Shown: positions 32,300 through 40,355 of the stretch, piece after piece
How positions within the stretch are numbered: position 1 is the stretch's first letter
How the letters are laid out: each line of letters starts with the position of its first letter
Source of the DNA: Candidatus Thorarchaeota archaeon
GTDB taxonomy: Archaea > Asgardarchaeota > Thorarchaeia > Thorarchaeales > Thorarchaeaceae
Direction of reading: 5' to 3'
DNA length: 41,342 nucleotides
NCBI GenBank assembly: GCA_011365025.1
Contig: RDOF01000019.1
Location: forward strand, 1-41,342
Notes under the pieces: model-generated
What the model was told of the DNA's origin: nothing
What the model saw: the letters and a program-made list of their open reading frames with translations, nothing else
Database searches by the model: none
Translations under genes and position numbers: made by a program

Positions 32300-33544
32300 T
32301 CAGAGAATCTCATCTGCGATGCGGCCCAGTCTGATGTCCTCATCGAGAATGACCCCAATCTGCTTTCTGCTAACTGCTAGTCGTATCTTCTTAGTTCTTC
32401 CATATCGTCCCTTGGAAATGACGGTGGTATTGATTAGTCCTAACATGTCAAGCTCAGAGATTAGATCTGAAACCCTTCTCTGAGTCAGTTTATCAAGAGA
32501 CAATGCTTGAGCCAAATCTTGATACACATTGTAGCATTCTCCTGTGAATATGTCCTTCTTTCCCTTGTTGGCAAGAGCGTATACTGCAAAGAGCACTGCC
32601 TTGGATTGCATGGGAAGGGTCTTCACGGTTTCGGATATAGTGTCCCGTTCTATGATTTTCTGGGCTTCGCGAACGTGTTCTTGGGTTACCAAATCATCGC
32701 CCCTTCTCTCAGCCAACTCCCCGGACGTTCTTAGAAGGTCCAATGCCCTTCGTGCATCGCCATGCTCTTGGGCTGCAAGAGCTCCTACCAAGTTGATGAC
32801 TCCTTCGTCGGCAACAGCCTTCTCGTTGAACGCAATGTTAACACGTTGTTGAAGAATTCCCTTAAGCTCGACAGCATTGTAGGGAGCAAAAATGACCTCT
32901 TCTTCACCCAGTGTTGAGAGCACTCGTGGGTCAAGCATCTCCTTGAACTTTAGGTCGTTACTAATCCCAATTATCGATATCTTGCTTTGTTCCAACTCGC
33001 CATTCATCCGCGTGAGACCATAGAGAATGTCATTTCCTTGGCCAACATCGCGCTTGACCAGCGAGTCAACCTCATCAAGCACCACGACCATTATGTTTGA
33101 TGATGCATCCAGCCTTTTCTTGAAGATTGAACGAATTTCGTCAGTAGGTAGTCCTGTGAAAGGAACTTCGGACCCATCTGGCATACGTGCCTCGATATCT
33201 TCACAGAGTTTTCTCAGAACCCGATAATTTGTGCCAACAATGCGGCAGTTGACATATGCTGTGAGCGGCGGTTGCACACTACTTTGATGTGCTTTTCTTA
33301 CAAGGAGGGACAGCACGTAACGTGCAACAACGGTCTTTCCGGTTCCAGTCTTTCCGTAGCAGAGGATGTTCGAGGGGGGTGCATTTCGTAGAGCTGGGCC
33401 GAGAATCGAGCCAATTCTATTCATTTGTTCATCCCGGTACGGCAGTTCTTCTGGAACATAGGTAGGCCGTAGGGCATCTCGATCTCTGAAGATTGCCTGT
33501 CCTTGAAGGAATTTATCAAAGAGTTTGTCCAGCGGTTTTCCCAA
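32300..33544 (-). CDS. cdc6: Origin-binding initiator Orc1/Cdc6
   Basis: This AAA+ protein recognises the replication origin and helps load MCM. The 414 residues include Walker A YGKTGTGKT (about residues 62-71), Walker B VVVLDEVDSL, sensor I region IIGISND, sensor II around GDARRALDLL, and a C-terminal winged helix (about 320-400) that contacts the origin. The start is TTG at 33544 with no strong ribosome-binding site. Three ORB-like elements lie 35-80 bases upstream, so the initiator may also control its own gene. Confidence 0.96.
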   Translation of the reverse strand: MGKPLDKLFDKFLQGQAIFRDRDALRPTYVPEELPYRDEQMNRIGSILGPALRNAPPSNILCYGKTGTGKTVVARYVLSLLVRKAHQSSVQPPLTAYVNCRIVGTNYRVLRKLCEDIEARMPDGSEVPFTGLPTDEIRSIFKKRLDASSNIMVVVLDEVDSLVKRDVGQGNDILYGLTRMNGELEQSKISIIGISNDLKFKEMLDPRVLSTLGEEEVIFAPYNAVELKGILQQRVNIAFNEKAVADEGVINLVGALAAQEHGDARRALDLLRTSGELAERRGDDLVTQEHVREAQKIIERDTISETVKTLPMQSKAVLFAVYALANKGKKDIFTGECYNVYQDLAQALSLDKLTQRRVSDLISELDMLGLINTTVISKGRYGRTKKIRLAVSRKQIGVILDEDIRLGRIADEIL

Positions 33545-33579
33545 TAGCTCTGCACAGCTCCATATGAAGATAAGGTTAG

Positions 33580-33623
33580 TTCCAGTGGATTTCCAGTGGA
33601 GGGACCTATATTTCCACTGGAAC
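33580..33623. other. Probable replication origin: cluster of three ORB-like elements
   Basis: Within 44 bases are three copies of the core TTCCAGTGGA: 33580-33589 and 33591-33600 in direct orientation, and 33614-33623 region in inverse orientation (GTTCCAGTGGAAA when read on the minus strand, from 33623). This core matches the conserved part of origin recognition boxes bound by Orc1/Cdc6 in many archaea. The second copy is followed by GGGACC, in keeping with the G-rich side of ORBs. An A/T-rich run (33722-33747) follows and could be the unwinding element. Position directly next to orc1/cdc6 and near PolD supports the call. Confidence 0.8.
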
Positions 33624-33757
33624 TATCGCCCAGTTAAAGCTGCGTATTACCCGACAGTATACGTCCAAAAGGAAATAACCATCTGTGATTTCGCAGAGAA
33701 TTCATCAAGGGTTTGTATCTCTGTATTAGTAGTATCAGAAAAAAAAGAGGCGTTTGT

Positions 33758-34396
33758 GTGCGACTCAAGGATTTGGAGATGGCGCTTCAATCAATAGAAC
33801 GTATCAAGGAATTTGATGTTGCTCTTGAACAATATCCAACTCCAGCCAATATTGCTGCATCAATCCTATTTGCCGCACATATTGAGAATGGAGACATTCA
33901 GAACAAAACCGTGTGCGATCTTGGGTGTGGAGATGGTATCTTTGCCCTTGGGGCCGCACTTCTTGGAGCTGAGAAGACAATTGGCATTGATGTTCAATCC
34001 AAAGCCTTAAAGGTTTCCCGAAAAAACACAATAATGCTGGGAACGGATGGTACTACAGACTGGGTCCTTGCGGATGTGGCATCCTTTGAAGTAAGAGATG
34101 TTGTAGACACTGTGGTGAGCAATCCCCCCTTTGGAACCAAAAAGAGAGGCGCGGACCTGAGGTTCTTAAGCAAAGCAGTATCCATTGCAAAGGTGATATA
34201 TAGTCTGCATTTAGCAGGCGACAAGAATAGAATCTTCCTTGAAGGAGCTATCAAAGCTCTTGGAGGAGTAGTCACACAGATTGAAACGTTTGAGTTTCCA
34301 ATCGGTAGGATATATGAATTCCATAAGAAAGAGCAGCATTTGATTGGAGTAGACCTTTATCGGATAATTGTAGGAGAACGTGAAACGAATGGCTGA
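33758..34396 (+). CDS. METTL5-like rRNA adenine N6-methyltransferase
   Basis: The product (212 residues from GTG at 33758) begins VRLKDLEMALQSIERIKEF then ALEQYPTPANIAASIL, closely matching METTL5, which makes m6A in small-subunit rRNA with partner TRMT112. The SAM motif is VCDLGCGDGIFALGAALLGA and the catalytic motif SNPPFG, typical of N6-adenine methyltransferases. The open frame extends upstream to 33713, but the GTG fits the family and has AGAGG 7 bases before it. It overlaps csl4 by 8 bases, so transcription from the origin side probably covers csl4 and rpoL. Confidence 0.9.
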   Translation: MRLKDLEMALQSIERIKEFDVALEQYPTPANIAASILFAAHIENGDIQNKTVCDLGCGDGIFALGAALLGAEKTIGIDVQSKALKVSRKNTIMLGTDGTTDWVLADVASFEVRDVVDTVVSNPPFGTKKRGADLRFLSKAVSIAKVIYSLHLAGDKNRIFLEGAIKALGGVVTQIETFEFPIGRIYEFHKKEQHLIGVDLYRIIVGERETNG

Positions 34397-35132
34397 CGTG
34401 AAGAGTGGGGATTTGGTGACCCCCGGAGACCAGCTGTGTGTGATAGAGGAGCTATCACCTGGCTATGGCACTTATGAGAAAGATGGCATTGTTTTTGCAG
34501 CTACAGCAGGTGGAGTATCTATAGATTTGAAGGACAGGTCAATAAGAATCCTTGAACCAAATGGAACTGTCCGGCTATCACTTCCAGTTCAGGGCGACAC
34601 CCTAATGGGCGAAGTCCTTAATGTATACGAGCAGCGGGCAGAAGTGAGTCTGGTCAAACGAAATGGGAAAGACATCCTAAGCCCGATGGCAGGAGAGATT
34701 CATATAAGCAACGTGACAAGACGCTTCGTTAGATCAATGAGCGACGTCATCAGACCTGGCGATATTGTAAGAGCGGTGGCTCTCAATACCCATACGATAC
34801 CTGTTGAACTAGGCCTGATAGGCCCTGAGCTAGGAGTATTGCTCGGGAAATGTGTGAAATGCGGTAACGATTTGACACTTACAACATACAACAATCTGAT
34901 TTGCTTGCATTGTGAGCACCGAGAAACCAGAGAAGTCACAAAAGACTATGGCCACATGTTTGGGCTTGAACAAAGGACTGATCTGGCGCCTCGCAGGAGA
35001 TCCTATGACGACAGGCGAGAAGATCGAGGACGAGGAGGGCCTGGCGGGCGAAGAGACGACCGTCGTTACGGAAGTCGTGATAGAAGAGATGGAGGAGGTC
35101 CTCGAAGGGATAGTAGGAGGCGACGAGACTAA
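34389..35132 (+). CDS. csl4: Exosome RNA-binding subunit Csl4 with an RG-rich tail
   Basis: Csl4 caps the archaeal RNA exosome and delivers RNA. The protein has an N-terminal domain (VTPGDQLCVIEELSPGYGTYEKDG), a central S1 domain (about residues 65-150), and a C-terminal zinc ribbon (CVKC and CLHC). Past about residue 200 it carries an Arg/Gly/Asp-rich low-complexity tail of about 45 residues, which is not part of the usual archaeal protein. The ATG at 34389 (GTG 34380 is an in-frame alternative) overlaps METTL5, and the stop overlaps the rpoL ATG by one base. Confidence 0.95.
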   Translation: MADVKSGDLVTPGDQLCVIEELSPGYGTYEKDGIVFAATAGGVSIDLKDRSIRILEPNGTVRLSLPVQGDTLMGEVLNVYEQRAEVSLVKRNGKDILSPMAGEIHISNVTRRFVRSMSDVIRPGDIVRAVALNTHTIPVELGLIGPELGVLLGKCVKCGNDLTLTTYNNLICLHCEHRETREVTKDYGHMFGLEQRTDLAPRRRSYDDRREDRGRGGPGGRRDDRRYGSRDRRDGGGPRRDSRRRRD

Positions 35133-35419
35133 TGAAACCGAAACTAATCGAACATGATAGAGCAGAATTGAGGATAGAATTCCAAGAAGAAGACCATGGC
35201 TTTTGCAATCTCTTGCGAACAACCCTGCTTGAAGAGCCATCGGTTGAATTTGCTGGATACAACATTGAACATCCGCTTTTGGCTAGCCCGGTAGTGACTC
35301 TTAGAACCAGACGACGACAAGCAAATGTAGTCCTACGTGAAGCCCTTGAGAAAATGCTGGCACGCACGGAGGAGTTCAGAAAAACCTTCAATCGGTCAGT
35401 AGCAGACCATGTGGAATAG
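35132..35419 (+). CDS. rpoL: DNA-directed RNA polymerase subunit L (RPB11 homologue)
   Basis: The 95-residue RpoL pairs with RpoD in the assembly platform of archaeal RNA polymerase. The pattern DHGFCNLLRTTLLEEPSVEFAGYNIEHPLLASPVV is diagnostic. Its ATG overlaps the csl4 stop, and csl4-rpoL adjacency is common in archaea. It has the standard length. Confidence 0.95.
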   Translation: MKPKLIEHDRAELRIEFQEEDHGFCNLLRTTLLEEPSVEFAGYNIEHPLLASPVVTLRTRRRQANVVLREALEKMLARTEEFRKTFNRSVADHVE

Positions 35420-35449
35420 AAACAAACCCCAAATAACTGGTGAGAATTC

Positions 35450-35863
35450 ATGTGGCGTTTTCTGAGCGACCACCAATCAGTTGAGGGTATTCTTCGAGAT
35501 AAAGACCTAGCCAAACTTGGTGACAGTCTGGTCAATCTATGTTATTCGCTGGCGAAGTCGCAAATACTAGGCAAGCCTACCGGAGAGAAGGTACGGGATA
35601 GGGTCCTAGCCAGTGCGATTAGAGCAACTCCTCTCTACAGCCATTATAACCGAAGAACAGACGCCGGTCGTGCAGCTGATGCATATGAAGCTACAATGGC
35701 TTACTTATGGCTCAAAGACAAAGTAACTATAGAGGAGATTGTGAAAGCCTTGGTAAATCACTTGACCAAGGAGATAGATGAGAGTAGAAGGCGTGAGAAT
35801 GAGATCTCAGCCCAAGCATTTCAGCATCTACTGGAAGACCTAATGCATCTCCTGCCCAAATAG
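35450..35863 (+). CDS. RNase III-fold protein (archaeal MrnC-like)
   Basis: A 137-residue protein with an RNase III-like half: the LAKLGDSLVNLCYSLA segment corresponds to the LGDAVL signature, and GRAADAYEATMAYLWL contains the Asp and Glu expected in the active site (ADAxEA). There is no double-stranded RNA-binding domain, as in MrnC proteins that trim rRNA in bacteria. The role in archaea is not known to me. It follows rpoL by 30 bases and precedes TFS, so RNA processing is plausible. Confidence 0.75.
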   Translation: MWRFLSDHQSVEGILRDKDLAKLGDSLVNLCYSLAKSQILGKPTGEKVRDRVLASAIRATPLYSHYNRRTDAGRAADAYEATMAYLWLKDKVTIEEIVKALVNHLTKEIDESRRRENEISAQAFQHLLEDLMHLLPK

Positions 35864-35917
35864 GGAAATACAACGAAAGATGAGCTTCTTCAGCAAGCCT
35901 TAATTTGTAATGAATAA

Positions 35918-36277
35918 GTGAAATCAAAACCACGGAGACTGGGACAAGTGCAATTCTGTGAGAAATGTGACGCAATGATGGTGCCCTTTACTGACGAAGA
36001 TGGCACTAGATTCCTGAAATGCCGAAGTTGTGGACACACAAAACCCATTGGGGGGAATCTCACAGTTTCTCAGAATATTGAGAAGACCCCGAGAGACAAG
36101 ATTGTAATTGTAGATGATGATTCTATACCAATGCCAGTGACAAAAGCAACGTGTCCAAAATGTGGTAATAATGACGCCTACTATTGGACAGTGCAGACTC
36201 GTCGGGGCGATGAAGGTGCAACAGAGTTTTACAGATGCACCGAATGCAAGTATACTTGGCGCAACTATGGCGGCTAG
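35918..36277 (+). CDS. tfs: Transcription elongation factor TFS
   Basis: TFS stimulates transcript cleavage by backtracked archaeal RNA polymerase. The 119-residue protein has an N-terminal RPB9-like zinc ribbon (CEKC, CRSC) and a C-terminal TFIIS-like ribbon (CPKC, CTEC) with the hairpin QTRRGDEGATEFYRC, including the catalytic Asp-Glu. The start is GTG at 35918. It lies downstream of rpoL in an RNA polymerase-related run. Confidence 0.94.
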   Translation: MKSKPRRLGQVQFCEKCDAMMVPFTDEDGTRFLKCRSCGHTKPIGGNLTVSQNIEKTPRDKIVIVDDDSIPMPVTKATCPKCGNNDAYYWTVQTRRGDEGATEFYRCTECKYTWRNYGG

Positions 36278-36311
36278 CAATACTTCAATCCCACGAATTA
36301 CGAGTGATACA

Positions 36312-36318
36312 TTTATAG
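36312..36318 (+). promoter_or_regulatory. TATA box upstream of the OB-like gene and PCNA
   Basis: TTTATAG lies about 75 bases before the TTG start at 36392 and would begin a transcript carrying the OB-like gene and pcna. Inferred from sequence and spacing to the end of TFS. Confidence 0.45.
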
Positions 36319-36391
36319 ACCAAGGACATACTGGCCACTAGCGGACTTAATATCCAGCTTCAATAGAACTAGGAATAATGAGGACACCCGT

Positions 36392-36763
36392 TTGACTGAG
36401 GAAAAGAAATTCCCACGAACAAAACCTGCAAAACTCTCAACGGTGCGGGGTTTGTCAGCCGAAACTCAGGGGCCCGTGAAGATAATTGGAATTGTTATCG
36501 AGTCTAGCCCTGGGATGGCTTTGATTCAGGACATCTTTGATGATGTGGACAAGGCTGGAAAGATTATAGTCACTGTAGAGGGTACCCTCAATGAAACCGA
36601 GAAGTACGTACTAATAGGTGATATCACCGAAAAGGATGGCAAGAAGGGAAAAGAGCTCAGGCTTGCAGCAAACTTGGTGTATAATGTCAATGACTTGGAT
36701 ATCAAAACATACAAAGAGGCCTTGGAGCTGGAATCAGAAGTAGTAAAAGCACTTAGTAGATGA
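36392..36763 (+). CDS. Small OB-fold-like protein next to PCNA
   Basis: This 123-residue protein starts with TTG at 36392 behind GAGGA (36380-36384). Strands such as VKIIGIVIESSPGMALIQDI, GKIIVTVEGTLNETEKYVLIGDITE and LRLAANLVYNVNDLDIKTY suggest an OB fold like those of small single-stranded-DNA or RNA-binding proteins. I know no family for it. The stop overlaps the start region of pcna, whose ribosome-binding site sits just after it, so the two are probably cotranscribed and this may be a replication accessory factor; the latter is inference. Confidence 0.65.
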   Translation: MTEEKKFPRTKPAKLSTVRGLSAETQGPVKIIGIVIESSPGMALIQDIFDDVDKAGKIIVTVEGTLNETEKYVLIGDITEKDGKKGKELRLAANLVYNVNDLDIKTYKEALELESEVVKALSR

Positions 36764-36780
36764 TTAAAGGAGGAGTCGAA

Positions 36781-37569
36781 ATGTTTCATGCGACGCTTGA
36801 CAGTACAAGGACTTGGAAGCAAATAGTGGACGCTCTTGCGACACTACTCACAGAAGTTCATTTCGTGGTATCAGAAACAGGAATAGCATTAAGACAGCTA
36901 GATTCGTCCAAGGCTGCAATGATAGACCTCTTCTTACCCGCACCCAAACGAGAAGATGTTTCTGCAGGAATTTTTCAGGAATATAACTGTGAGGGGGAGC
37001 ATGATATTTGCTTGGGAGTGGACGAGCTCAATAAAGTGACTAAGAGAATGGCTGGTGATGACCGCCTAGAATTCAATCTTGATACCGATAACAGGCGCTT
37101 TGAGATTAAGATGATTGGCCAGGCTGAACGACAATTCAAGCTGCAGCTTCTAACTCCTCCTGAGGACAGAACGAAAAAACCAAAGCTTGCATTCAACGTT
37201 GAGGCCGAGGTGTTTGCAGATGCTTTCAAGCAGGCTGTGAAGGATATTGGGGTTGTATCTAGCCATGTCAAAATTTCTGCAACGGATGGAGCAATCAGCT
37301 TCAGCGGCGAGGGGGACACAGGAGAGGCAGAAGTGGCTTTGAAATCTGGCGGAGAAGACCCAGTAGTATTCGCTCTCAAGGTGAAAGAGGACTCATCTTC
37401 CATGTATGCCTTGAACTACCTCTCAGAAATCACAAAGGCAATGGCATCTGATAGCCTTAACATTCAATTCAGCAGTGACAAACCAATACTCCTAGAGTTC
37501 TCAATTGCCGAAACCGGGAATATCAGTTTCATCCTAGCACCAAGGGTTGAACGGAGAAGAATCGATTGA
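36781..37569 (+). CDS. pcn: Proliferating cell nuclear antigen (sliding clamp)
   Basis: PCNA forms the trimeric ring that tethers polymerase and repair enzymes. The 262-residue chain from the ATG at 36781 begins MFHATLDSTRTWKQIVDALATLL and contains the centre-loop and interdomain segments typical of archaeal clamps, ending in the FSIAETGNISFILAPRVE strand. A strong GGAGGA (36768-36773) fixes this start; the frame opens further to 36760. A single clamp gene is seen in the window, so it may be homotrimeric. It precedes priS. Confidence 0.97.
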   Translation: MFHATLDSTRTWKQIVDALATLLTEVHFVVSETGIALRQLDSSKAAMIDLFLPAPKREDVSAGIFQEYNCEGEHDICLGVDELNKVTKRMAGDDRLEFNLDTDNRRFEIKMIGQAERQFKLQLLTPPEDRTKKPKLAFNVEAEVFADAFKQAVKDIGVVSSHVKISATDGAISFSGEGDTGEAEVALKSGGEDPVVFALKVKEDSSSMYALNYLSEITKAMASDSLNIQFSSDKPILLEFSIAETGNISFILAPRVERRRID

Positions 37570-37660
37570 AGCACCATCCCGGGAGAAGATGGGAATCTGT
37601 AAGACTATCAATCCTTCAGCAATCGATACATCAAGTCATTGTTGAAATCGGAAATGATCT

Positions 37661-37680
37661 CCTCCTGAATGAAGCGGAGG
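37661..37680 (+). promoter_or_regulatory. Possible hairpin hiding the priS ribosome-binding site
   Basis: CCTCC at 37661-37665 can pair with GGAGG at 37676-37680, which is the only Shine-Dalgarno sequence before the priS ATG at 37691. The ten-base loop between them leaves a short stem, so it could dampen translation. This is a sequence-level suggestion only. Confidence 0.35.
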
Positions 37681-37690
37681 CATAAACGAA

Positions 37691-39121
37691 ATGTCACACA
37701 GAGCTGAAGAAACGAGAAGCAAGTTCCTGCGGCTCTCATTTCATGAATACTATCGTGAACATAGTGACATGATAGATGAACCAGATAAGATTCACACCCG
37801 GGAGTTTGGAATCGAGTCATGGGAGTATACTTGGCGGTGTCCTGAACGGACAGAAACTGATGATTCTGGGGTTAGGAGAAAGAGAGGTTGCGGGAGTCAG
37901 GGCACCTCATTCTCGAGGATTGTGGCATGCCCGAAGTGTTCCTCAAAGGGCCTCCAAGTGACAAGTTGGAAACGACATGTTGGATTTCGAACACAAAAGG
38001 CACTATTAGACGAGCTGGTCACGTCTGCTCCGCATAGTGTATATCACTCTGCAGCTTTTTACTCAATTCCAGTAGCTAGAACCATGGAAGAGAAGGAGTG
38101 GCAGGGGGCCGAACTTGTTTTTGACATTGATGCAGACCATTTATCCTCGCCATGCTCACGAGAGCATGATACATGGAAGTGCAGCACATCAGGATGTACG
38201 GAAAGCGGAATGGGAAATCCCCCAGGCGAAGGCTGCCCGAAATGTGGAGGAACGATGTTTAGCATCAGAAAATGGCTGTGCGAAAAATGTCTTGATGATG
38301 CAAAACAGAACACCCTGAAAGTCTATGACAAATTTCTGGTCGAGGACTTCGGGCTGAATCCTGAACTCATCCAACTCAACTACAGTGGACATAGAGGATA
38401 TCACATTCGTGTCAAAGACCCACGAGTGTTCAAGCTCGATTCGAAGGCAAGAGTTGAGATTGTTCATTACATATCTGGTACGGGATTTCGTATTGTGCCA
38501 GCAAAGGGTGATTCCCCACAGAATAGACACAGGGTGATTATTGTCGCACGTGATATGCCACTTCCAACCAAAGAAATGGACCAGCTTGATGTGCCTGGGT
38601 GGGGGAATAGAGTTGCCGATGCGATGGTCGAGTTCATTCGGTCCATCGAGTCCTACTCAGGCGATGAGCGGTGGGTGAAGCCCCTTAGGACTCATCGTGA
38701 GGAAGCTCTCAAAGGACTACTACGTACACCTCCTGTTCTAAGCACAGCTGTGAAAGGAGTCGGAGAGAAATCATGGCAGGAGATTGCGCAGAAGGCTGTG
38801 GAGTCTTTTGGAGGAGAGATTGATGTTCCAGTCACGCACGACATCCATAGAGTAATTCGACTGATTGGAAGCCTTAACGGAAAGACGGGATTCGCTGTAA
38901 GTAGTTTGACTAGAAACGAGATAGATGAGTTCAGTCCATTGCGAGACTCGATCGCTATCACTGAGGGGACCCTTAAGGTTGTCTTTCCTGAAAGAGGGCT
39001 TATGGTACCTAAAATTAGAATAGGGGATGAAACATACGGACCGTACCATGATGAAACCGTAGAATTGCCCATGGGAGCTGCCGTTTTCATGCTTTGCAAG
39101 GGGGTAGCAAAGATTGCCTGA
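37691..39121 (+). CDS. priS: DNA primase small (catalytic) subunit PriS with extra cysteine clusters
   Basis: PriS makes RNA primers for replication. Catalytic motif ELVFDIDADH (about residues 141-150), SGHRGYHIRV and HRVIRLIGSLNGKTGF are intact. The protein has 476 residues, longer than usual archaeal PriS (about 340-400). Two regions explain this: an N-terminal insertion with Cys50, 67, 80 and 83, where standard forms have a short loop, and an extended zinc region after the catalytic aspartates (Cys155-200) with seven cysteines instead of the usual four. GGAGG ten bases before the ATG supports the start. The GINS gene overlaps the 3' end by 8 bases. Confidence 0.95.
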   Translation: MSHRAEETRSKFLRLSFHEYYREHSDMIDEPDKIHTREFGIESWEYTWRCPERTETDDSGVRRKRGCGSQGTSFSRIVACPKCSSKGLQVTSWKRHVGFRTQKALLDELVTSAPHSVYHSAAFYSIPVARTMEEKEWQGAELVFDIDADHLSSPCSREHDTWKCSTSGCTESGMGNPPGEGCPKCGGTMFSIRKWLCEKCLDDAKQNTLKVYDKFLVEDFGLNPELIQLNYSGHRGYHIRVKDPRVFKLDSKARVEIVHYISGTGFRIVPAKGDSPQNRHRVIIVARDMPLPTKEMDQLDVPGWGNRVADAMVEFIRSIESYSGDERWVKPLRTHREEALKGLLRTPPVLSTAVKGVGEKSWQEIAQKAVESFGGEIDVPVTHDIHRVIRLIGSLNGKTGFAVSSLTRNEIDEFSPLRDSIAITEGTLKVVFPERGLMVPKIRIGDETYGPYHDETVELPMGAAVFMLCKGVAKIA

Positions 39122-39725
39122 AGATATGTATGAGAAAATCACAGAAATATGGGTAGCAGAGGTGCAAAATGAAAGCCTTCAGGATTTGGGAGACTTACGT
39201 CTTACCGAGTTGGCGAAGTACCTCTCAAGCGTGCGCCATGCATTGACCGAAACTGAATCATCCGATGACCTCCAAGCAGAGATCTATACGCAGGAGATTA
39301 TCAATCTTGAATTCATGCTCAGAGACATGCTAATGCATCGGAGAAGCAAAATAATAAGAGCCGCAATCGAACAGAAGCGTCCACTTGGAACCATGGTGCT
39401 TTCCGAGGAGGACCTCTTCAATCGCCTTTCGAGGGAAATTGAGAAGCATCTTGGATTTGTGGTAGAAACCCTTGCTGGGTTTCCTCAGGCGACAATGAAA
39501 AGAGAGGGAAAAAGGAGCAGTTCAAGGTCGGAGGAGTCCGAGGAAACAGACTATGTCCTCGTGAAGTTCCAGCGTCCAATTGATGAGGCATTCCTTGGCA
39601 TTGACGAAGCAACTTATGGGCCATTCAAGAAGGAAGACATAGCGACAATTCCTGCAGATAATGCAAAGACGTGGCTCCAGAATGGAACCGTCACTAAAAT
39701 AATCACAGATAGAGGGGGACCTTGA
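39114..39725 (+). CDS. gins51: GINS complex subunit Gins51 (Gins15 type)
   Basis: This is a component of the CMG replicative helicase accessory complex. The 203-residue protein has the helical A domain at the N terminus and the small B domain at the C terminus (YVLVKFQRPIDEAFLGIDEATYGPFKKEDIATIP), the order of the Psf1/Sld5 type. A charged Ser-rich linker lies at about residues 130-145. The TTG at 39114 overlaps priS; ATG at 39126 is an alternative start. The priS-gins adjacency is known in other archaea. Confidence 0.93.
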   Translation: MPEDMYEKITEIWVAEVQNESLQDLGDLRLTELAKYLSSVRHALTETESSDDLQAEIYTQEIINLEFMLRDMLMHRRSKIIRAAIEQKRPLGTMVLSEEDLFNRLSREIEKHLGFVVETLAGFPQATMKREGKRSSSRSEESEETDYVLVKFQRPIDEAFLGIDEATYGPFKKEDIATIPADNAKTWLQNGTVTKIITDRGGP

Positions 39726-40025
39726 TTGGAGGGGCAACCTAAATGGCAATCCGACCTAGCAGAACTACTACAATTTGCCAAGAAAATTCGAGATGAGATG
39801 AATACCGATTGTGAGAAAATTCAGATTGCTCTGACAGGAGTACTAAGGCTCGTGGGTGGAGAGAAGACCCAGATACTTGAAGGTCTTGGAGGGCGAAGGG
39901 AGGATTTACAGAGATATTTACTGGACCTCGTATCGGAGATGCGGCAGAAGTCTAAAGGGCAGTTGACTCAGCTTTGCAATGACATAGAACAGCTCTCTGA
40001 AACGATATCAAAGAATGAGGGATAG
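39726..40025 (+). CDS. Small helical, coiled-coil-like protein after GINS
   Basis: The 99-residue protein is helical throughout with heptad-like Leu/Ile spacing (for example EKIQIALTGVLRLV and QRYLLDLVSEMRQK). It starts with TTG directly after the GINS stop, without a gap, suggesting translational coupling. No family is recognised. It may be an accessory of GINS or PriS or an unrelated small protein. Confidence 0.55.
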   Translation: MEGQPKWQSDLAELLQFAKKIRDEMNTDCEKIQIALTGVLRLVGGEKTQILEGLGGRREDLQRYLLDLVSEMRQKSKGQLTQLCNDIEQLSETISKNEG

Positions 40026-40060
40026 AAAACTCTAAGAGCCGCCTTTGGTCAGCGAGATTC

Positions 40061-40252
40061 ATGCGTCCGAGGTCAGAGTGGATTATCTACGCAGCGGCGA
40101 TAGTATGTGTGGGTTTAGCCATAGCTGGAGGACTCATGTATCCAATCATTAACCAAGGGCCAATAGGAATCATCTTATTCGAGGCTCCAGTCTTTGTTGG
40201 CATGATAGCTATCTTTGTTTTGATTTACAGAAAAGGGCTTCCTGGTTCTTAA
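40061..40252 (+). CDS. Small two-helix membrane protein
   Basis: 63 residues with two predicted membrane helices (about residues 8-27 and 35-55) joined by a short NQGP loop and ending in a basic tail. No known family. It lies between the GINS region and hdrC. Being so short it is only moderately supported. Confidence 0.5.
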   Translation: MRPRSEWIIYAAAIVCVGLAIAGGLMYPIINQGPIGIILFEAPVFVGMIAIFVLIYRKGLPGS

Positions 40253-40287
40253 TCTGAATATGCACAATTCATGTCGGCTCTGCAAAC

Positions 40288-40297
40288 TTTTAATATG
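40288..40297 (+). promoter_or_regulatory. TATA box for hdrC
   Basis: TTTTAATATG lies about 60 bases before the ATG at 40356. It fits an archaeal promoter starting the hdrC-hdrB transcript near 40320. Confidence 0.5.
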
Positions 40298-40355
40298 GGG
40301 CAGAATTTCGCACTCTTCACACACAGCAGGTCGTATCCTCGGTGGTGCGCGCACT

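Noticed and set aside
40260..40355. Upstream extension of hdrC
   Set aside because: A promoter-like TTTTAATATG lies inside it and the residues do not look like HdrC.
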